The position numbers and the translations under genes were made by a program. 64,000 bases of DNA from Rhyzopertha dominica (lineage: Eukaryota > Arthropoda > Insecta > Coleoptera > Bostrichidae): contig QCXZ01000137.1 of the NCBI GenBank assembly GCA_025024175.1, positions 61,654,911 through 61,718,910 of the forward strand. The letters run 5' to 3'. Below are positions 10,701 through 25,700 of the stretch, piece by piece (within the stretch, counting starts at the first letter, position 1; each line of letters starts with the position of its first letter). The notes beneath the pieces were generated by a model. That model searched no databases. It was not told the origin of the DNA and saw only the letters and a list, made by a program, of their open reading frames with translations.

Positions 10701-13700
10701 TCTACAATAATCTAGTTTTTGCGGTATTCGTGAAAGCCCTGGCAAGTTAGTCGCAATTTCACTTGCTAAAACTATTCTTTCAAGATAATAGCACTCGTCA
10801 GTACCTTATGTTTCAAAGTGAGCCAACTCCGGGACTAAATTTAATAGGAAATTCATTCACCTACACTGTTTCCATCTTAGCAACTTTTCAGGCGCGCCAT
10901 ATTCCTCGCCCCATTAAACTATGAACTTCCGCTTAATGTGCCGAGAAGCAATAACCTAGATCAAAACTATTTTCTGTGTGCAGCACGATCCTGAGCAGTG
11001 CACGCCCGGAGGTGAGGACGGAAATTACATAATGTTCGCCAGAGCCACGTCGGGAGACAAGAAAAATAACAACCACTTTTCTCCCTGCAGCTTGAGGAGC
11101 ATCAACCCCGTGTTGAACTTCAAGGCGCGCTCCGCTAAAGGATGCTTCACAGGTAAATATTTAAGTGAGAAGGTAACGAATTATTTAACGCTGCAGATCG
11201 CAGGCGTCCTTTACATCCTAATATGAAACTTGTGGAATCTGGATATATCAAGAGTTTTCCTTAGATTAGGTGGAGTGGGAACAAACTGAAGAAATAATAT
11301 AGTGGTACTTTTAAACAAAGCGTAACAATGGGTATCTGTTTATACGCAAAAATTATTGCCGTAAAACACGTATCTATTGACACACAGATTCAGTACTTCA
11401 AACGCTGTCTAAATTAAAAAAGAAAACACTTTCTATTAGTTTAGATGAAATACATATAACAAGAGGTAGCTGCTAGTAATAACAAACCTGTTGCAACACG
11501 TAATATTTAATAGATGAAACTACAAATCACTCTGTTGCCATTCCTGGTGTAATACGAGCCTGTTGTGGTGCACTCCTATTAAACTTAGCTGACGATGCCA
11601 AACCGGGAGCAAACATAATCAATCATGTGGTTCTATGTCATTCATACTATTAACTGCAATGAAAAGATGCCTAAAAGAATGAAAGCTTCCCACTGTCGAA
11701 TAATGTAAGTGGATTGTAATATTTGGTCGTAATTTTGAAAACGCAGCGTGGAATTGATATACCGAAAGACATGGAAACAGCAATTTCGTACACTGTCAAC
11801 TGAAACTAGAGATAATTGGGTATTTGCCATGTATTTATATTTTATTAAATTGTATATTAATAGGTAGCATCTAATCCACAAAACAGCTGTGACAGCTTAT
11901 AAGTTCGGAAAATGGATCGTAAGGTGTATATTTAATATTAAAAATGTGAATATTTAAAGGGACCGCCAAAACGCGAACATATTGGCCGTGACGTCAGGTG
12001 TCTTGTAAATAGCCGCTTGTTTACATCTGGGATCAGCGCGTCACGCGTCAGCCTCAGCCCGTCAATTTATCAGTTTGTTGTTTGCGTTCATTTTGTGACA
12101 AGCGAATTAAAATACGCCAAGAAAAAATGAAATACTTATGAGTTATGACTTCTGAAGGCATGTTCATTGTTACGGAATTTGTGTACAGCGACGAGCGGTT
12201 CAACGCGGCGGAGATGAGCAACGTAAAAGCAACAGCATAAGTGAACTTTTTATCAAATTAACGTAGCATTGATAATTTGATCACAGTGGGTTGTTAGAAA
12301 CATACTATATGTAAACATAAAAATGTAAGAATCAAAAACGTACCCTAAACTTGACATTTATTTTAGAGGTCAGAATAAATATAAATTGCCATTTATTTTC
12401 TGGGCTCTTGCGGGTCGTTTCCGGTCTGGCTAACAGTCGAATATATGGGGAACAACGTCGTTCTTTATTATAACATTTCCTTCTATCAACTTAAAACGCA
12501 TATAATTTTTCATATCCTCTTCAAGCTATAACAAAATGGAAACTGAATGGTAAACACTTATAACCCCAAAAAGAATAATAAAACTTACAGTAAGAATTAA
12601 GATGATTTTCACAACAGAAAAACAAACTTTTGCGATTTCGGCATATCACGTCTAGGAGCCTTAAACAACTTTTTCATACGTTGATAATCTCGAGGAATGG
12701 TTACAAAAATTTTGTTAGCTGTACTGACTGAAGTACTTTTATAACTATGTGCAAAACAACACTTGTTTTGTTTTCTATACATAATAGATGCTTGTAAAAC
12801 TACACAAATCACTTTTGGTGCGACCTCTTACACCGTCCTTTCAATAAACACCACACAAAAGCTTTTCCAATACAAGAATGATACTACACCATTAAACAGC
12901 ACGCTCCTCGGTAATGTTTACATGACACTTGACGTTACGAGTTGAATAACCTTTGATAGAAGCGTTTTGGCGGTGACTCCTAAGATTCGAATTTCAGACC
13001 TGAAATTCTCTACCTACAAATATTTTTTTTGTTTTTTTTAACATGGCGTACTATATATATGCACTCCAAGATTCATTTTACGTAATTTTCAAAAAAAGTG
13101 ATAATACCCAATTGTTGAAGTTATTAATTAAAACCACACGCCAATATCTCGATCACACTATTGAAAGCGTCTTCGATAAGTACCTTCTTGGATCATCTTT
13201 AATAAATGCTTCGCAAGGACCGGTAGAGTATTCAAACACGTAAACAAATCCGACTGCTCAAACTGCACTCGCGGAAACGAGATTAACGCAATGGCGGCTG
13301 GATTGCACTGCATAATTTAGAAAAAGATAGCCACCATTTTTGTATACTTTAAAAGCCATTCCACTGGATAATCTATTGCCTAGCATGCCAAAGAAAAAAA
13401 ACTAATGAAGCTTACATAAAAAATCACAACCTTTACACAGACTGCTGAGATGTAAAGCTAAGTGGCTGCAGCAATCTGCGCATTAGTCCCAACTTTGTTC
13501 AGAATCTATTTAAAAGAGATTTTTTTAGATTGGATAAGGAAATGTGTTCCAATGGAAGTTCCGGTATAAAAAGGTTTATTGTAAACCTTACTTAAAACGG
13601 AATATAATATGGATGTAGGAGAAAAAACTGCAAATATAACCTTGAACTAGGACGTCAAAAAGCACTGGAAAGTTCAAGTATTTGTAAAGTCCCTGGATTT

Positions 13701-16700
13701 ATAGAGTGTTCTGTTTGAGTAACTGGATTGCTAGAAACCTTGCAATCACCACAAATTCGATTTTTTTAACTCTTACCAAATCATTTTTCTACTACAACTA
13801 TTATTGGTGAAGCCCAATGACTGTGGTTTACCTTTTTCAAAATACCTAGGTCCACTAATCTGTCTCATTCAGCTGATACCTTTGATCTCAGTGAATATGG
13901 AACTTGCCTTGCCTTGCAGGAAATCGGTGTCGGTTTGCCCACCAGTATTATGTCAACGTTAGGTCCTGCGTATTTACCATGCATATAGTTCACCACCTTC
14001 TTTGTTCTGCACACTCTTATCAGATGTCCCTTTTTCCCACATCGTTTGCAAGTGTACTCTGAATATTTACACTCTCCTGGATGCCTTTTACCACAGCAGT
14101 TAAATGCTTCTATTTCATTCTTCTCCTTAGCGTTCTTTTCTGAAAATTTCTTCTTAGTTGTCTCCTTTTGTGTCTAGTGAACATCTTTCATCTGCATTTT
14201 GACCTTTTTTTCCACTAATTCTAGACTCACAGCTAATTTAGTGCCTCTGTGAATGAGCGGTCTTTCACAAAAATTTCTTTCTGTATTTGGTTATCCCGTA
14301 AACCAGTTATAAAGTCGGTTTCTCAGCGCTTCATTTAGAAAATTTCCAAATGTGCATGGTATTGCAGTTTTCTTTAACTCTACTGCATACTCACACACTT
14401 TCATTTGGTTCTTGTTCTCTCTTCCAAAACTGAAATTTTTCAACGATTGTCAACTTTGCTGGTTGAAAATGTTCGGACAACACTTCGGTGATGTCTTTGA
14501 AAGACAAATTGTACAAGTGTGATACATTTTTGAAATCAGGAAAACATACCCTTTTCAATAATGTGCCTTTTGACCCCCTTCCTATTAAAAAAAATTCAAT
14601 TTGCGCCCATATCTCGGAAACGAGAGCTGACACGGGGTTCAGAAAATTCCAGAAAATGCATTTTAATTACCGATACTTTGTAGCGACCCTATACATATCT
14701 ATAACCGTGATTTTCGTTAAATATACCCAAAACAGCATTGCAGTATTTCGCGAACCTTATCATACCTACGCCCCTTTGCATACACCTGTTCAGTAAGCAT
14801 TTGTAAATCGTTAGTTAAGTTATTCAGTCACAAGTGACAGTTGTGCTACCGATATTTTAATGATAATTTGATTGTACTTTCCCATTTTGTACAATTTTAG
14901 CAACATGCAATTTCATAAAGATATTTTATCTGATGATGGCAGGATGTTATAAAGGCATTGTAGATATTTCTATTCCATTAGTGGCGTACCTATACTGCAA
15001 AGCTTATTGCCTTTCGAAGTTTTAGGAATCAGATTTTTTAATTCCTACCTTCCTTCCCAAAAGAATGAATTTTGAGATACGACAAGTAAAGTGGTACAGC
15101 GCAGTTCATTATTCCCAAAGTTGCGGTAATGTGAAATCGGAAGACTTGGTCATAAAAAAGTTGATGTAACTGGTATGTAACCTTATTATGTCACATGTGG
15201 AAGTCTAAGAAGCTCAACTCATTAACTGATGCTATATAAGGCTTTCCTTTGAGGAAATATGTTTAGTGCAGTTCGCCCAATAATTGGAGTAAGATGACTA
15301 TCCGCTTCATTATCGCTTCTATCGGAAACTACCGGTAGACTTTAAGTGAACTACAAAATCACGTTAGTTTTGACGAACGAGGTTCATTTTCATCTTGGAG
15401 TTTATTAATTCTGAGTATAGTCTAGGATCTGGGACTCCGAAAATCATCTTAAGAGGTGTCAATGCAATGCCTATTTGGTGTGGGTATTGGAGTGGTGACA
15501 TCTTTGGTCCCTACTGCTTTCAAAAAAAAGATGATAACATTGTTACTTCAACGGATAGTGTTATAGCCGCATGTTACTGGTTTTTTGTGGTTGCTATGGA
15601 CGGTTCGGACGTCGACATGTTTCAGTTTCAGTTGTCTGATGCAGTAGTTTGCCATACAAACTTTGAAACAATCAACCCATAAGTTCTATAAATGTGTTTG
15701 GAAATATTTAATTGGTCCTTTTGAAGGAGCGATTTGACAGCGATAGACTTTTCATGGTGAAATGACGGCGACAGTTCTTACTCCAACTGTCCACAAACAA
15801 TTGACTCATTCCAGGAAAACATTGATCGAACTATTTCTGTTGTAGTAGTCACAAAGCTTTGACAATGTAGTAATACCAATCATCAGTTTTGCGAGCCGTC
15901 ACTCTGCCTTACACCTTTTATTTCAGATACTACTGTTTAAGGCCGCAATGATTAATAAAATGTACACTTTGGAATAAAAACTATCTATGTACACTTTCCC
16001 TACCGTTAATATTATATAGGTTGCCAGTGAAATTGTCAAAAATGCATTTTATTTTTCTTAGAACCACAAGCTTCATTATGTGGCAATGGCGTAGTAGAAG
16101 AAGGCGAAGAATGTGATTGCGGTTGGGAAGAAGACTGCCACGATAGGTGTTGCTACCCTCAAAAAAGGTATCCTCCTCCAGACGAACGTCCTTGCCGTTT
16201 AACACCAGGAAGTGCCTGCAGTCCTTCACAGGTAGGCTGTTTTTCCTTAAAATATTGTTTGTTTATAGATTATTGAATATCTAATTTGTATAACGCCTGT
16301 TAAAAGTGTAGGTTAGTTTTAAAAGCTGTACAAGTAGTTTAAACTAAAACTGCATGCTTGAATTGAATTTTTAACGGTTCTCCTTTAGGGACCATGCTGC
16401 ACAACAACCTGTGAAGTCAAGTTTGGGGATAAATGCAGAGATGACAATGGCTGCAGAGATGCAAGCTTTTGTAATGGAAGAGGACCGCAGTGTCCGCCAT
16501 CGATTAACAAACCGAACAAAACTATTTGCAATAAGGAATTTGTTTGCTTTATGGGGGTAAGTAAACAAGGAGTCATATTCTGTATCTATTTTTTATTTTA
16601 TTCACTTTATAACTTTGGGAATAACTGTTAGTTCTACATCTTTTTATTTTCATGGGACCCCATAAACGGTACGCCTGTGTTGTAATAAATGAGATTGGCC

Positions 16701-19700
16701 CTTAGTATAGCACTCGTAGTCTGGGTGGACCTTCTTACTATTCTTTCAAGAAGTGAGACATTGTCGAGTGGTTATTTCGGACTTCTAGCCAATCACACGG
16801 TCATGACGTTGGCCCATTCATTAATTTCCATTGTTTGATTGGCTGTGCCGACTGCCGACCTGTCAACGCCTAACTAAAATTAATGTTTTGGGGGCAAATT
16901 GCATGACACTTTTGGAAGTGCAATAAATATCATTTATTTTATTACACAGGATATAAAAGACTTAATATGTGTTACTTAACAAAATAGAGAAACGAACTTA
17001 TTTGTTATGTAACTGAGTTTAAAATCTATAGCCTAAGCGTTTTTTATTCATTTAGTCTAAGCAGTAAGTAGCGAAATATATTTAGTTAATGGAGTGCTGG
17101 CAGCTTTACCCGTCGCAAATATAAAAAGAAATTGCGTAATGTAAGACTGGCACTTGTAACTAATTTTTTTATAAGACTGAGTGAATGTAGGTAGCTATTC
17201 CGCGTTTTGTATGAAATTCCGCATTCAAATAGGTAGGCGGAGCAATCCCCCTTTGAAGTAGCAAATTCCGCTTCCGATTTGATAAGGCTTGCCAAAATAT
17301 GTGTTTGTTTTTAATTATGTAAATCAGTTTTTTTTGTTTTAAACGTACGCAATTGTTAGCAGATTACTGTATATACTAGTGATTACCTTTGACGTTTCTA
17401 AAAACCAATTAAAACTGTTGGCTTGATGTCTGTCATTAAACTTTACTAAAAATGAATGGAACAAGATTTAATACGTCTTCATGCGTTGCCCTTCAGTAAC
17501 AGACATTCGAGCCCTACGGACTCGCCTGTCTGTTTCCGGGGCAACGCGTTGTTGAATTTCTATCAAATTATTTTCAATTTATTCTCACTCTGTTGTGATA
17601 TTATTGTCGAAAATAGCGGGTATTCATTAAAAAAAACAGGTCTAGTAAGTCGGTGATGGTTTTATCAGTACAATAAACGAGAATTACGTCAAACATATCG
17701 AACGTCAAATGTCTACACGATAGGCGGTACGTGCGCATCGGAAAGAGAACCTTTTTTTTAATAAAAGCCCGTTATATACCAGTTATCTACGATACACAAA
17801 CTGTGTTTTTTACATCTTGCCGTTGGTTAGCAAAATTATGTAAGTCTAGAATTTCAGTTGTAAAAGTGGGGCCACGCAATGTTTATGCAAGAATAGAATT
17901 ACTTTGAAAGACACTCTGTCTTTTTTCTTAATGATAATATAGACTTTGTACATGTTGTTTTAAAATTAATGAACTTTAAGTGTCGAATGTAAAAGTCGTA
18001 ATTGTAAAGCCGGAAATATTCAAACATCAAACTAAAGCATTTAGATTATTATATTATAGAAGTGTAGCTGTCAATTGAAAAATCACTTTCATAATATCTG
18101 AATCATACATTTTTTTTGTAAACCTTAATCCATCTGTTCTATTTAATGGCGAGAGATTTAAACATTTGGTGGAATAGCTTTTAGATTCTGAATATAGGTG
18201 CATTATCAAAATCTATGAATACAGAAATGCTGGCAATGGTTCAATATATCCAAGTTTTTGTTGTAATGGACTTATCATATGCCACTAGCTATGCCCAACG
18301 AATATTTGGATCTTTAAACAACACAAACAAAAATACAAATAGGCCATTACCTACAACCTGTAATAACTTGTTTTATCGATAGAAGTTTTGGACAATAAAA
18401 ATTATTATGAGTGGAAACCATCAGATGATTTTGTAATAGAATAAAACTTTTGCTTTGAACTTAATCATATTCCTTGACTTAGACCTTATATTTATACATT
18501 CTGGTCATCAAACAACTTGACAGCACCGTTTCGTTGTTTTCGGTCCTTTTTGTTTCTCCAAATTAGTACTTTCATTTTTGTGATGTGCAAGGTAATCTTT
18601 CCTAACGAGATCTGGTTTTGCATTAAATTTAGTTTTTGTTTGAGACTTGGGGTGACCTTATATAGAAATGTCATTACTAATAGTAATAATTAGTTAAGCA
18701 TTTATAATAGTTGCAATCTTTGAAAAAAAAAATGTTTTTAAACCTTCAAATAATAAATGTAGGCCTTAAAATTCTCTACAATTTTCGTTATAATTTTTGT
18801 TAAGCTGATATTTAAATTGCAGCAGCACTTTGAAGTTGAGCACAGTGTCATCGGGCAGCTAGTAATGCATAAGTAATGTCTTTTTCAAGTATTTGAGGGC
18901 AGTGCTATTTTTAAATATGTATATATAGTTATAGAAACGTCAGATAATTAATTAATGTCACTTTTCCTTTTTACATTAATAATGCATTAATGTATTGTAT
19001 ATCTTGTATATTTGAAATAAAAAAACCGCTGCAAATTGAATCAATACTTCCACATCCAATTGTCAAAATGACATTTACGTTTTTATTTCTTATACTATAC
19101 GATTAGTAATCAGATTTTGAGCATTTTGTCTCTCTACACATTTTTTCTAAGACAAAGTCCTTGTGATATTAGCAAAAATATATAAATTTTAAAATCGGTT
19201 TTTCCAAATAACTTGAAAATTACTAACTTAACAAAAAAATTACAAGAGTGCTTTCGGATCAGAAATTTGATTTTCTATATAATACCAAAATTTAAAAAAA
19301 ATCGTACGAGCAGGGACCAAAATAGGTTTTTTGGAAATATTTCGAAAATGTCAAAATTTTGAATAAATTTTCTAAGACACTTTTTGTGAGAAATTTTATT
19401 TCCTATCTGAAGACATTTTCATTTTTTGAATATATAAAGTATATTCAGAGATACTTAGGAAAAACTTCTAAACAGTCTGCTGTACCGAAAATTTATAAGA
19501 ACCAATAATACTCGCAGTTACACTACTAATCACATACTAAAACAAAAAAAATATAAAAAAATAAAAATTTGCAAAAAGGGTAGTTACCCCAATTTTGCCC
19601 CCTTCCCGACACCGTACTTACGCCACAAACAATAGGTCGCTTTGGGTAGTTGAGATTGATACGTTCGCCAAATTTCAAGTTCATGCATTGTCTTTCGAAA

Positions 19701-22700
19701 GTTATCATGTATACAAACAAAACCACAGACACAGACACACAGACAAGAAATTTTTTTTTGCTCAAATTTTGTTTTTTTGCGTTTTCGGCCATTTTAAAGC
19801 GAATGAGCAAATAAACATTTTTGAAATTTTTTTTCGCGATACAATACTTCCCATCCGTTGGATGTGGAAGTAATTAATGTGTATTGTGTATTTAAAAGAT
19901 TTGAAACTAATAACGCCAGTTGGTTATGAAACTGCATTTTATGACGAACAATGTTGTTTGTATATCATATGTTGGACTTAGACTAATACCTACTCTTTAA
20001 GAAATTGTACTAGATATTACGATTCCTAATTCAAAATTCCTCTTTATTTCCTTTTATAACAGAGTAAATTCGACACGTTCCTTCTTTTATATATTTGCTT
20101 GAAAATATGCTTATCTGTATTTGGATAAAAAAAAATCATTACAACATAACCTTAGAAAATTACATTGTAATACAAGAACCACAACTTTGCAATAAAGTTA
20201 CATTATTTACAAAAATATATAACATTAATAGAAATACATACTAAATATCTGTGCTTATATCAGTATTTAAAATCTTGTAAATACACATTAATACATTAAT
20301 ATTAGTTAGCTTAGTAATGTAAAATGTAAATAATTACGAGATCTACAACTACTTTGTCATAGAGCTGCCAGTAAAAGACATTTGGCAAACAAACTTTTCC
20401 AACATTCGTTTATTTATTATATTATATTATTTAATACTACATTAGGTTTTTACATTACTTTTGATTTGTTATTTCACATTATGTCTAGTTTTTTTGTCAT
20501 TCTTATAGCTGTCATAATTGTTGCTGCTGCGTATTTTAGCTGTGTCACTTATTTATAATTTGAGGTTTTAATTGAAAAGAGACATATATATTTGTTTTTC
20601 CTATGACTATTTTTAAAATAGCAATAGGTAAAGCATGTTTTAAACTGACATTATGTGGCTCAATTATTAAGCGATGCAGAATTAGCTGCAGAGAATTTAT
20701 AAATGCATGTAATAAAATCTAAAATTCGATTTTACTCAAAAACCTAGCATTCTATCAATATTTTTTTGGTCCTAGTATTACTTAATACAAGTAAGATGCT
20801 GACATTCAAGATCATTATTAAAGAAATAATGCCATACTCTACGAGACATATGCATCAACTTTGAAAATCTGTCAATTAGATGGCGAGCCTTTTGTGATAA
20901 TGGCCCAGAAAATTTAAATACTTTAAACAATAAAATACTATCATCATTATTGTCTGATAGTGATTTTGACTCTAGTTGAACTGCTGCATAAATAAATTTA
21001 TTTATTTTTTTATTTTGTTGATTGCAACTAATTTCGCTTTAGTAGAATGTGGATGAATTCATTAGCAACAATGAAAAACTGTGAAGAAAACATTCTATAA
21101 AACTATATTTTGGAGATGTTTTGTTGGAGGCAGATTCCACATTAGAAACAGTATCAAAATAGTATTTTGTTATAGCACAGTTCAAAAATATGAAACTTCT
21201 TCAATCACTACTTCTGTAACANCAAATAGAAATCACACCGGGGGATATATGAAGCATTTATGAACATAAGTCGATTTGAATTTCACTTTCTTTTTCAATT
21301 CATATTGTTTAAAACCAAGATTTATATAAAAATCTGAGTACATGTTTCTATCTTCAGGAATGCACCGGATCTATCTGCCTGGCATATGGTCTGGAATCAT
21401 GTCAGTGCATTCCAGGAAAGAACGATCCCAAGACCAAAGCCTGTGAGCTGTGTTGTAAGTTACCGGGTGACAACCAGCCGTGCCTTTCATCGTTTGAATG
21501 GAATGACATGCCCTACGATATCCCCGACATGTATTCAAAGCCCGGCACACCCTGTAATGACTACAGCGGGTACTGTGACGTGTTCCAAATGTGTCGAGAG
21601 ATAGACCCATCAGGACCACTGGCCACCTTGAGGAAGCTGCTACTGTCTGATGAAAGTATCGCAAGTTTTAAACGGTGGGTTATGGAATATTGGTATGCAG
21701 TGGCACTTATAATTGCTGGAGTGATCGCTTTATTGGTAAGTAAGTCTACGATTTTAATGTAATTTTGATTAAATAATCTGATTTGGTTGAAGATTAAAGT
21801 GGTATTGATTTTAGTCGATTTGAAGAAAGGTGAAGGTAAAAGTGTCTAACAGGTAAAGATATGATGTTTGAGAGCTTTATTTTAAAAGTTCTTAATAGCT
21901 TGGAAATAAACTTATCGTTAGTATTCAGGTGTATTGCTGCTAATAATAATGCAGAGTATTGTTCGTACTTCACATTCATGGATCAAACGTTTCTAAATAA
22001 ACAATTATTTTTCGTAAAGCTAGCATTGTATAATTGCTAATTGCAGTATTATAATTAACAATTATATTACGTATACATTCTGTTTATTTCGTGCTTCTCT
22101 GCAATTGGTATTGCTGTGTAATATTAACAAAACTTTGCATAAATTTGTGAAATCCAGCAGTAACCTTAAGTTTCGTTATTGCTTATCAAAAACAACATGC
22201 CTTTTTCTTTTTTCACAAGATATTCCAAAAGAACACTGAGCTAGGTATAAGTACATAATTTTTAAAGCGTTATTTCATTAATCAATGCTTTACATATTTA
22301 AGTGGTTCTCTTTAACCTTCTACCAGGTACTAGAAGAATTTTAGTTTTTTTTTTCTGAAGTGCCTTACACAAATGAGATACTGTATTAAAATCTCCCTTG
22401 TATGAGGTTGTTCAGAACAGTTTTGTGACTCTTGCAATATCTTAATTGTAAACATCAGAAAATAATGAGAGAAAAAAAGAGATAACCTATTCCAAAATGT
22501 TTTAATGTTATTATTATTAATTTAAAGCTATTACACTTTTCTTCATTCTTAACTGTTAAACTACTTCATTGGAAGCAGCCTTAAATCTAAGTTTAACTTA
22601 GATAACTGATTATCTTTGAATTGTCATTTAAATAGCCACACTAGTAAGTACACATTTAAGGGTTTTTCCATTTTATACCATATTTTGAAGCAGCCTAATA

Positions 22701-25700
22701 ATTCCATTTAATTCTTGATCACAGAATATAGATACTTTGACATCCAACATCAAAAGTATGTAAACAATTCAACAAAAAAATAATGGTTAGCTTTGAGAAA
22801 AAATCTCAGTACTAGGGTTGCTAGTATCAGACAAAAATGTTGATACTGGTGTTGAAAGATATTTTTTGTTTCAAGTATCAATACATCTAATTGTCAAAAT
22901 TTTGAGCATAAAGAAAAAAATACCCTTGAAAACAAAAGGTTTATTTTACCAAACCTAGAAAATTTTAAAGTAGGTTTCTTTAACAAGTTAGATTGTATTG
23001 CCGAAGACGAAGACGTCTGAAAATGTCCAGGTTCATTTTACGACTAAAATTTTAATAGATAGAATTTGTATATCAGTTGACCTTTGACCATGCTTATACT
23101 TTATTTGCAAGATCTCACTAGTCATTACAACTTTTTTTGTAATTCTAAAGGTGTGTGAACAGAAAGACTAACAATAAAGCAATAGTTATGTAACCGGACA
23201 TAGATATATGATTAACAATAATGAATACTTTTTTGATACCACAGCCCTTTAACTATATACCAACAAATATTGCATGATTATAAATCGATGTTAAATATCA
23301 ATATTTCTACCTGAAGGTAACAATACTTTGAAAGTGTCGAAGTTTCATTAGCGTACCTATAAGACACATGGGTTTTTATTTTTTGAGGGGGTTTGTATCT
23401 CGTTTATGGTTAACTTTTAACTTGCACATTCAATTGTTTTTAGATTAAGAGGTACTATCAATTTATCAATGTATTTTTTTAAATAGCAACCCTCATTTTT
23501 TCACTATAATTGATACTTTTCATCTTTCATAATACTACCCTGTTATCTGCCACATATTGTTCAGAAATTATAATGAAAAATCAACATAGCATAACTTAAA
23601 AGGAATGTAGTTTGATTTAATCCAAAGAAAATGGGACACCCTATAATACTTGTAACTGGTTTAAGACTACACCAAAGTTGATTTCGTGCAACCTTTACTT
23701 GAAGCATCATCCGAAGTTATAACAAAAAAATCAACAAGGCGTAACCTTAATGGGATTTAAAATGAAAGGTCCTGTACCTTTACTGATAAAAAAAATTAAG
23801 TAAAAATTGTAGGAAATCAAATTTAGCACAGTTTAAAACAAATTTCTGTATTATAGTATATTTGAATGTGAACTGACTCTATCTATATTTTTGATCTTTA
23901 TATGTTGATGATTTCTTGTCATAACTTCTGAACGGTATGTAGCATACCTCGCTTACAGTGTATTATGATATTCAGAAACCCGAGATGTTATAATCTTGCT
24001 ATTTAAACAAAAAGTAGGGTAGGGTCAGAAGTGAGTTAATCTAGCGCAAACCTCTTTGGCTGTGACAAACAAAAAATACACTACTATTCTGCAAATCAGT
24101 ATATGTAATTAAATTGATTGTGTAATAATCAATGAAAAAGAATACTAAACACTGGAACAAATTAAGCATATCTATCTCAATCAAATTTTAAATAAATAAA
24201 AAGCATATAACATTACTCAACATGTACATGTGCAGTTTCCAGGAAATAGAACAATATACTTAATACTGTCTATCAATTAAATTCTAATACTCTTGGTTAG
24301 GATGTATTCAAGATGATATGGCTTGCAGTGTAATGTGTTCAGCAGTCTAAAAGGATGTTAACTAGAAAAGGTTGTCCTCCGCTGTGGGTGGCATAAAGAA
24401 TCTGGCTGTGAAATCATGGCAAACTTGTTGACGAAAAAATTTATTTATATAGGAAAAACACTGAAATAGGAATAAATATATGTCTAAATGTCAGGCTTGG
24501 AAAAATGTGTTTACAGATAGTAAAATATAATAAAAATCAGTTATCTCTTTTACTACCCTTACAAAAATTCAAAGGATTGTTCCTTCTAAGATTATAACCT
24601 TCCCACGCTATTTACCTCAAAAACCATTAATTATGCACCAGTTTTGATGTTACAGAATTTCTTTTGACAAACAGCACCAATGACTACCTAGATAAATTAT
24701 GAATAAGACTGTCATGCACTATATGGAAAATCCCATTACAAACCCTTTTAGTAACAAATATTTTCAAGCGTTTTAGTTCTAAACTAGTTTCCATATTTTT
24801 ATACACCTTGTATAAAATTTTATCAGAATAATTTGATTACTATCTCATTGTGTGTGTTCCCATTATTGTTTTTGTAATAATGATCCTTACCTTCTTATAA
24901 AATGCTGGAAAGTAATATAATAAATTAAAATTTGCACCAATATGTTCATATTGTAGTGATATATATTGCCTTATACATGCCATGCTTCCCTCAGTAGCAA
25001 TAAATATGTTAAATGGTCATTGTATCACTAAAAAATCAGAAACACAAATAATAGTAATATAATTCTCACTTTTTTACTAAAGAACATTTTGTCATATCAC
25101 ATAATTAAGTAGTAAAGCTTAATATTAATGTAGTCTCTCACTTTTTATTTAGGTAAACTATGCTTATGTTTAAAAGTAATCATTGTTGATTAATTTGTTA
25201 ATGTATTCAGAAAAAGTAATGTCAACATTTTTACTACTAATGATACAAAACTAGCCACCAACAATACATAAATTCCATTTCGCTTAGTATATAAGTTTAA
25301 TAAAATTAATATATTTTTCAGATACTCAGCACAAAGTTATTTGGTAAGCAACCGGATGTCAAACTGAAGTCAGTGACAATAATGCACAGCTCTACGACAG
25401 AGGCGGTCCGACTGCCACCAGATGAAGAAAATGGTCTTGTAACCGTTCATCCAGCTCTCAGATCAAAACTGCCACTCAAGCGCAAAGTGCGCGATGGCAA
25501 ACTAAAGCGAAAACACAAGGGCAAAGAATCAAACAACAATATTTTCAGCCCGAAGAAATCAAAAAGCTCTCCGAAGAAGAAGAAACGAGTAGCTCCTATT
25601 GTGGAGGGTGAGGAAGCCAAGAAGAAAACTGGAGATTCTAGTGTGGAGAAGAAGACCATAAGTGATTCCCTGGTTGCTGAACCACCAAAAGGGAAGAAAA

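Noticed and set aside
19526..19873. 94- and 92-residue ORFs on opposite strands
   Set aside because: Both lie in a dispersed non-coding repeat and have no recognised domain.
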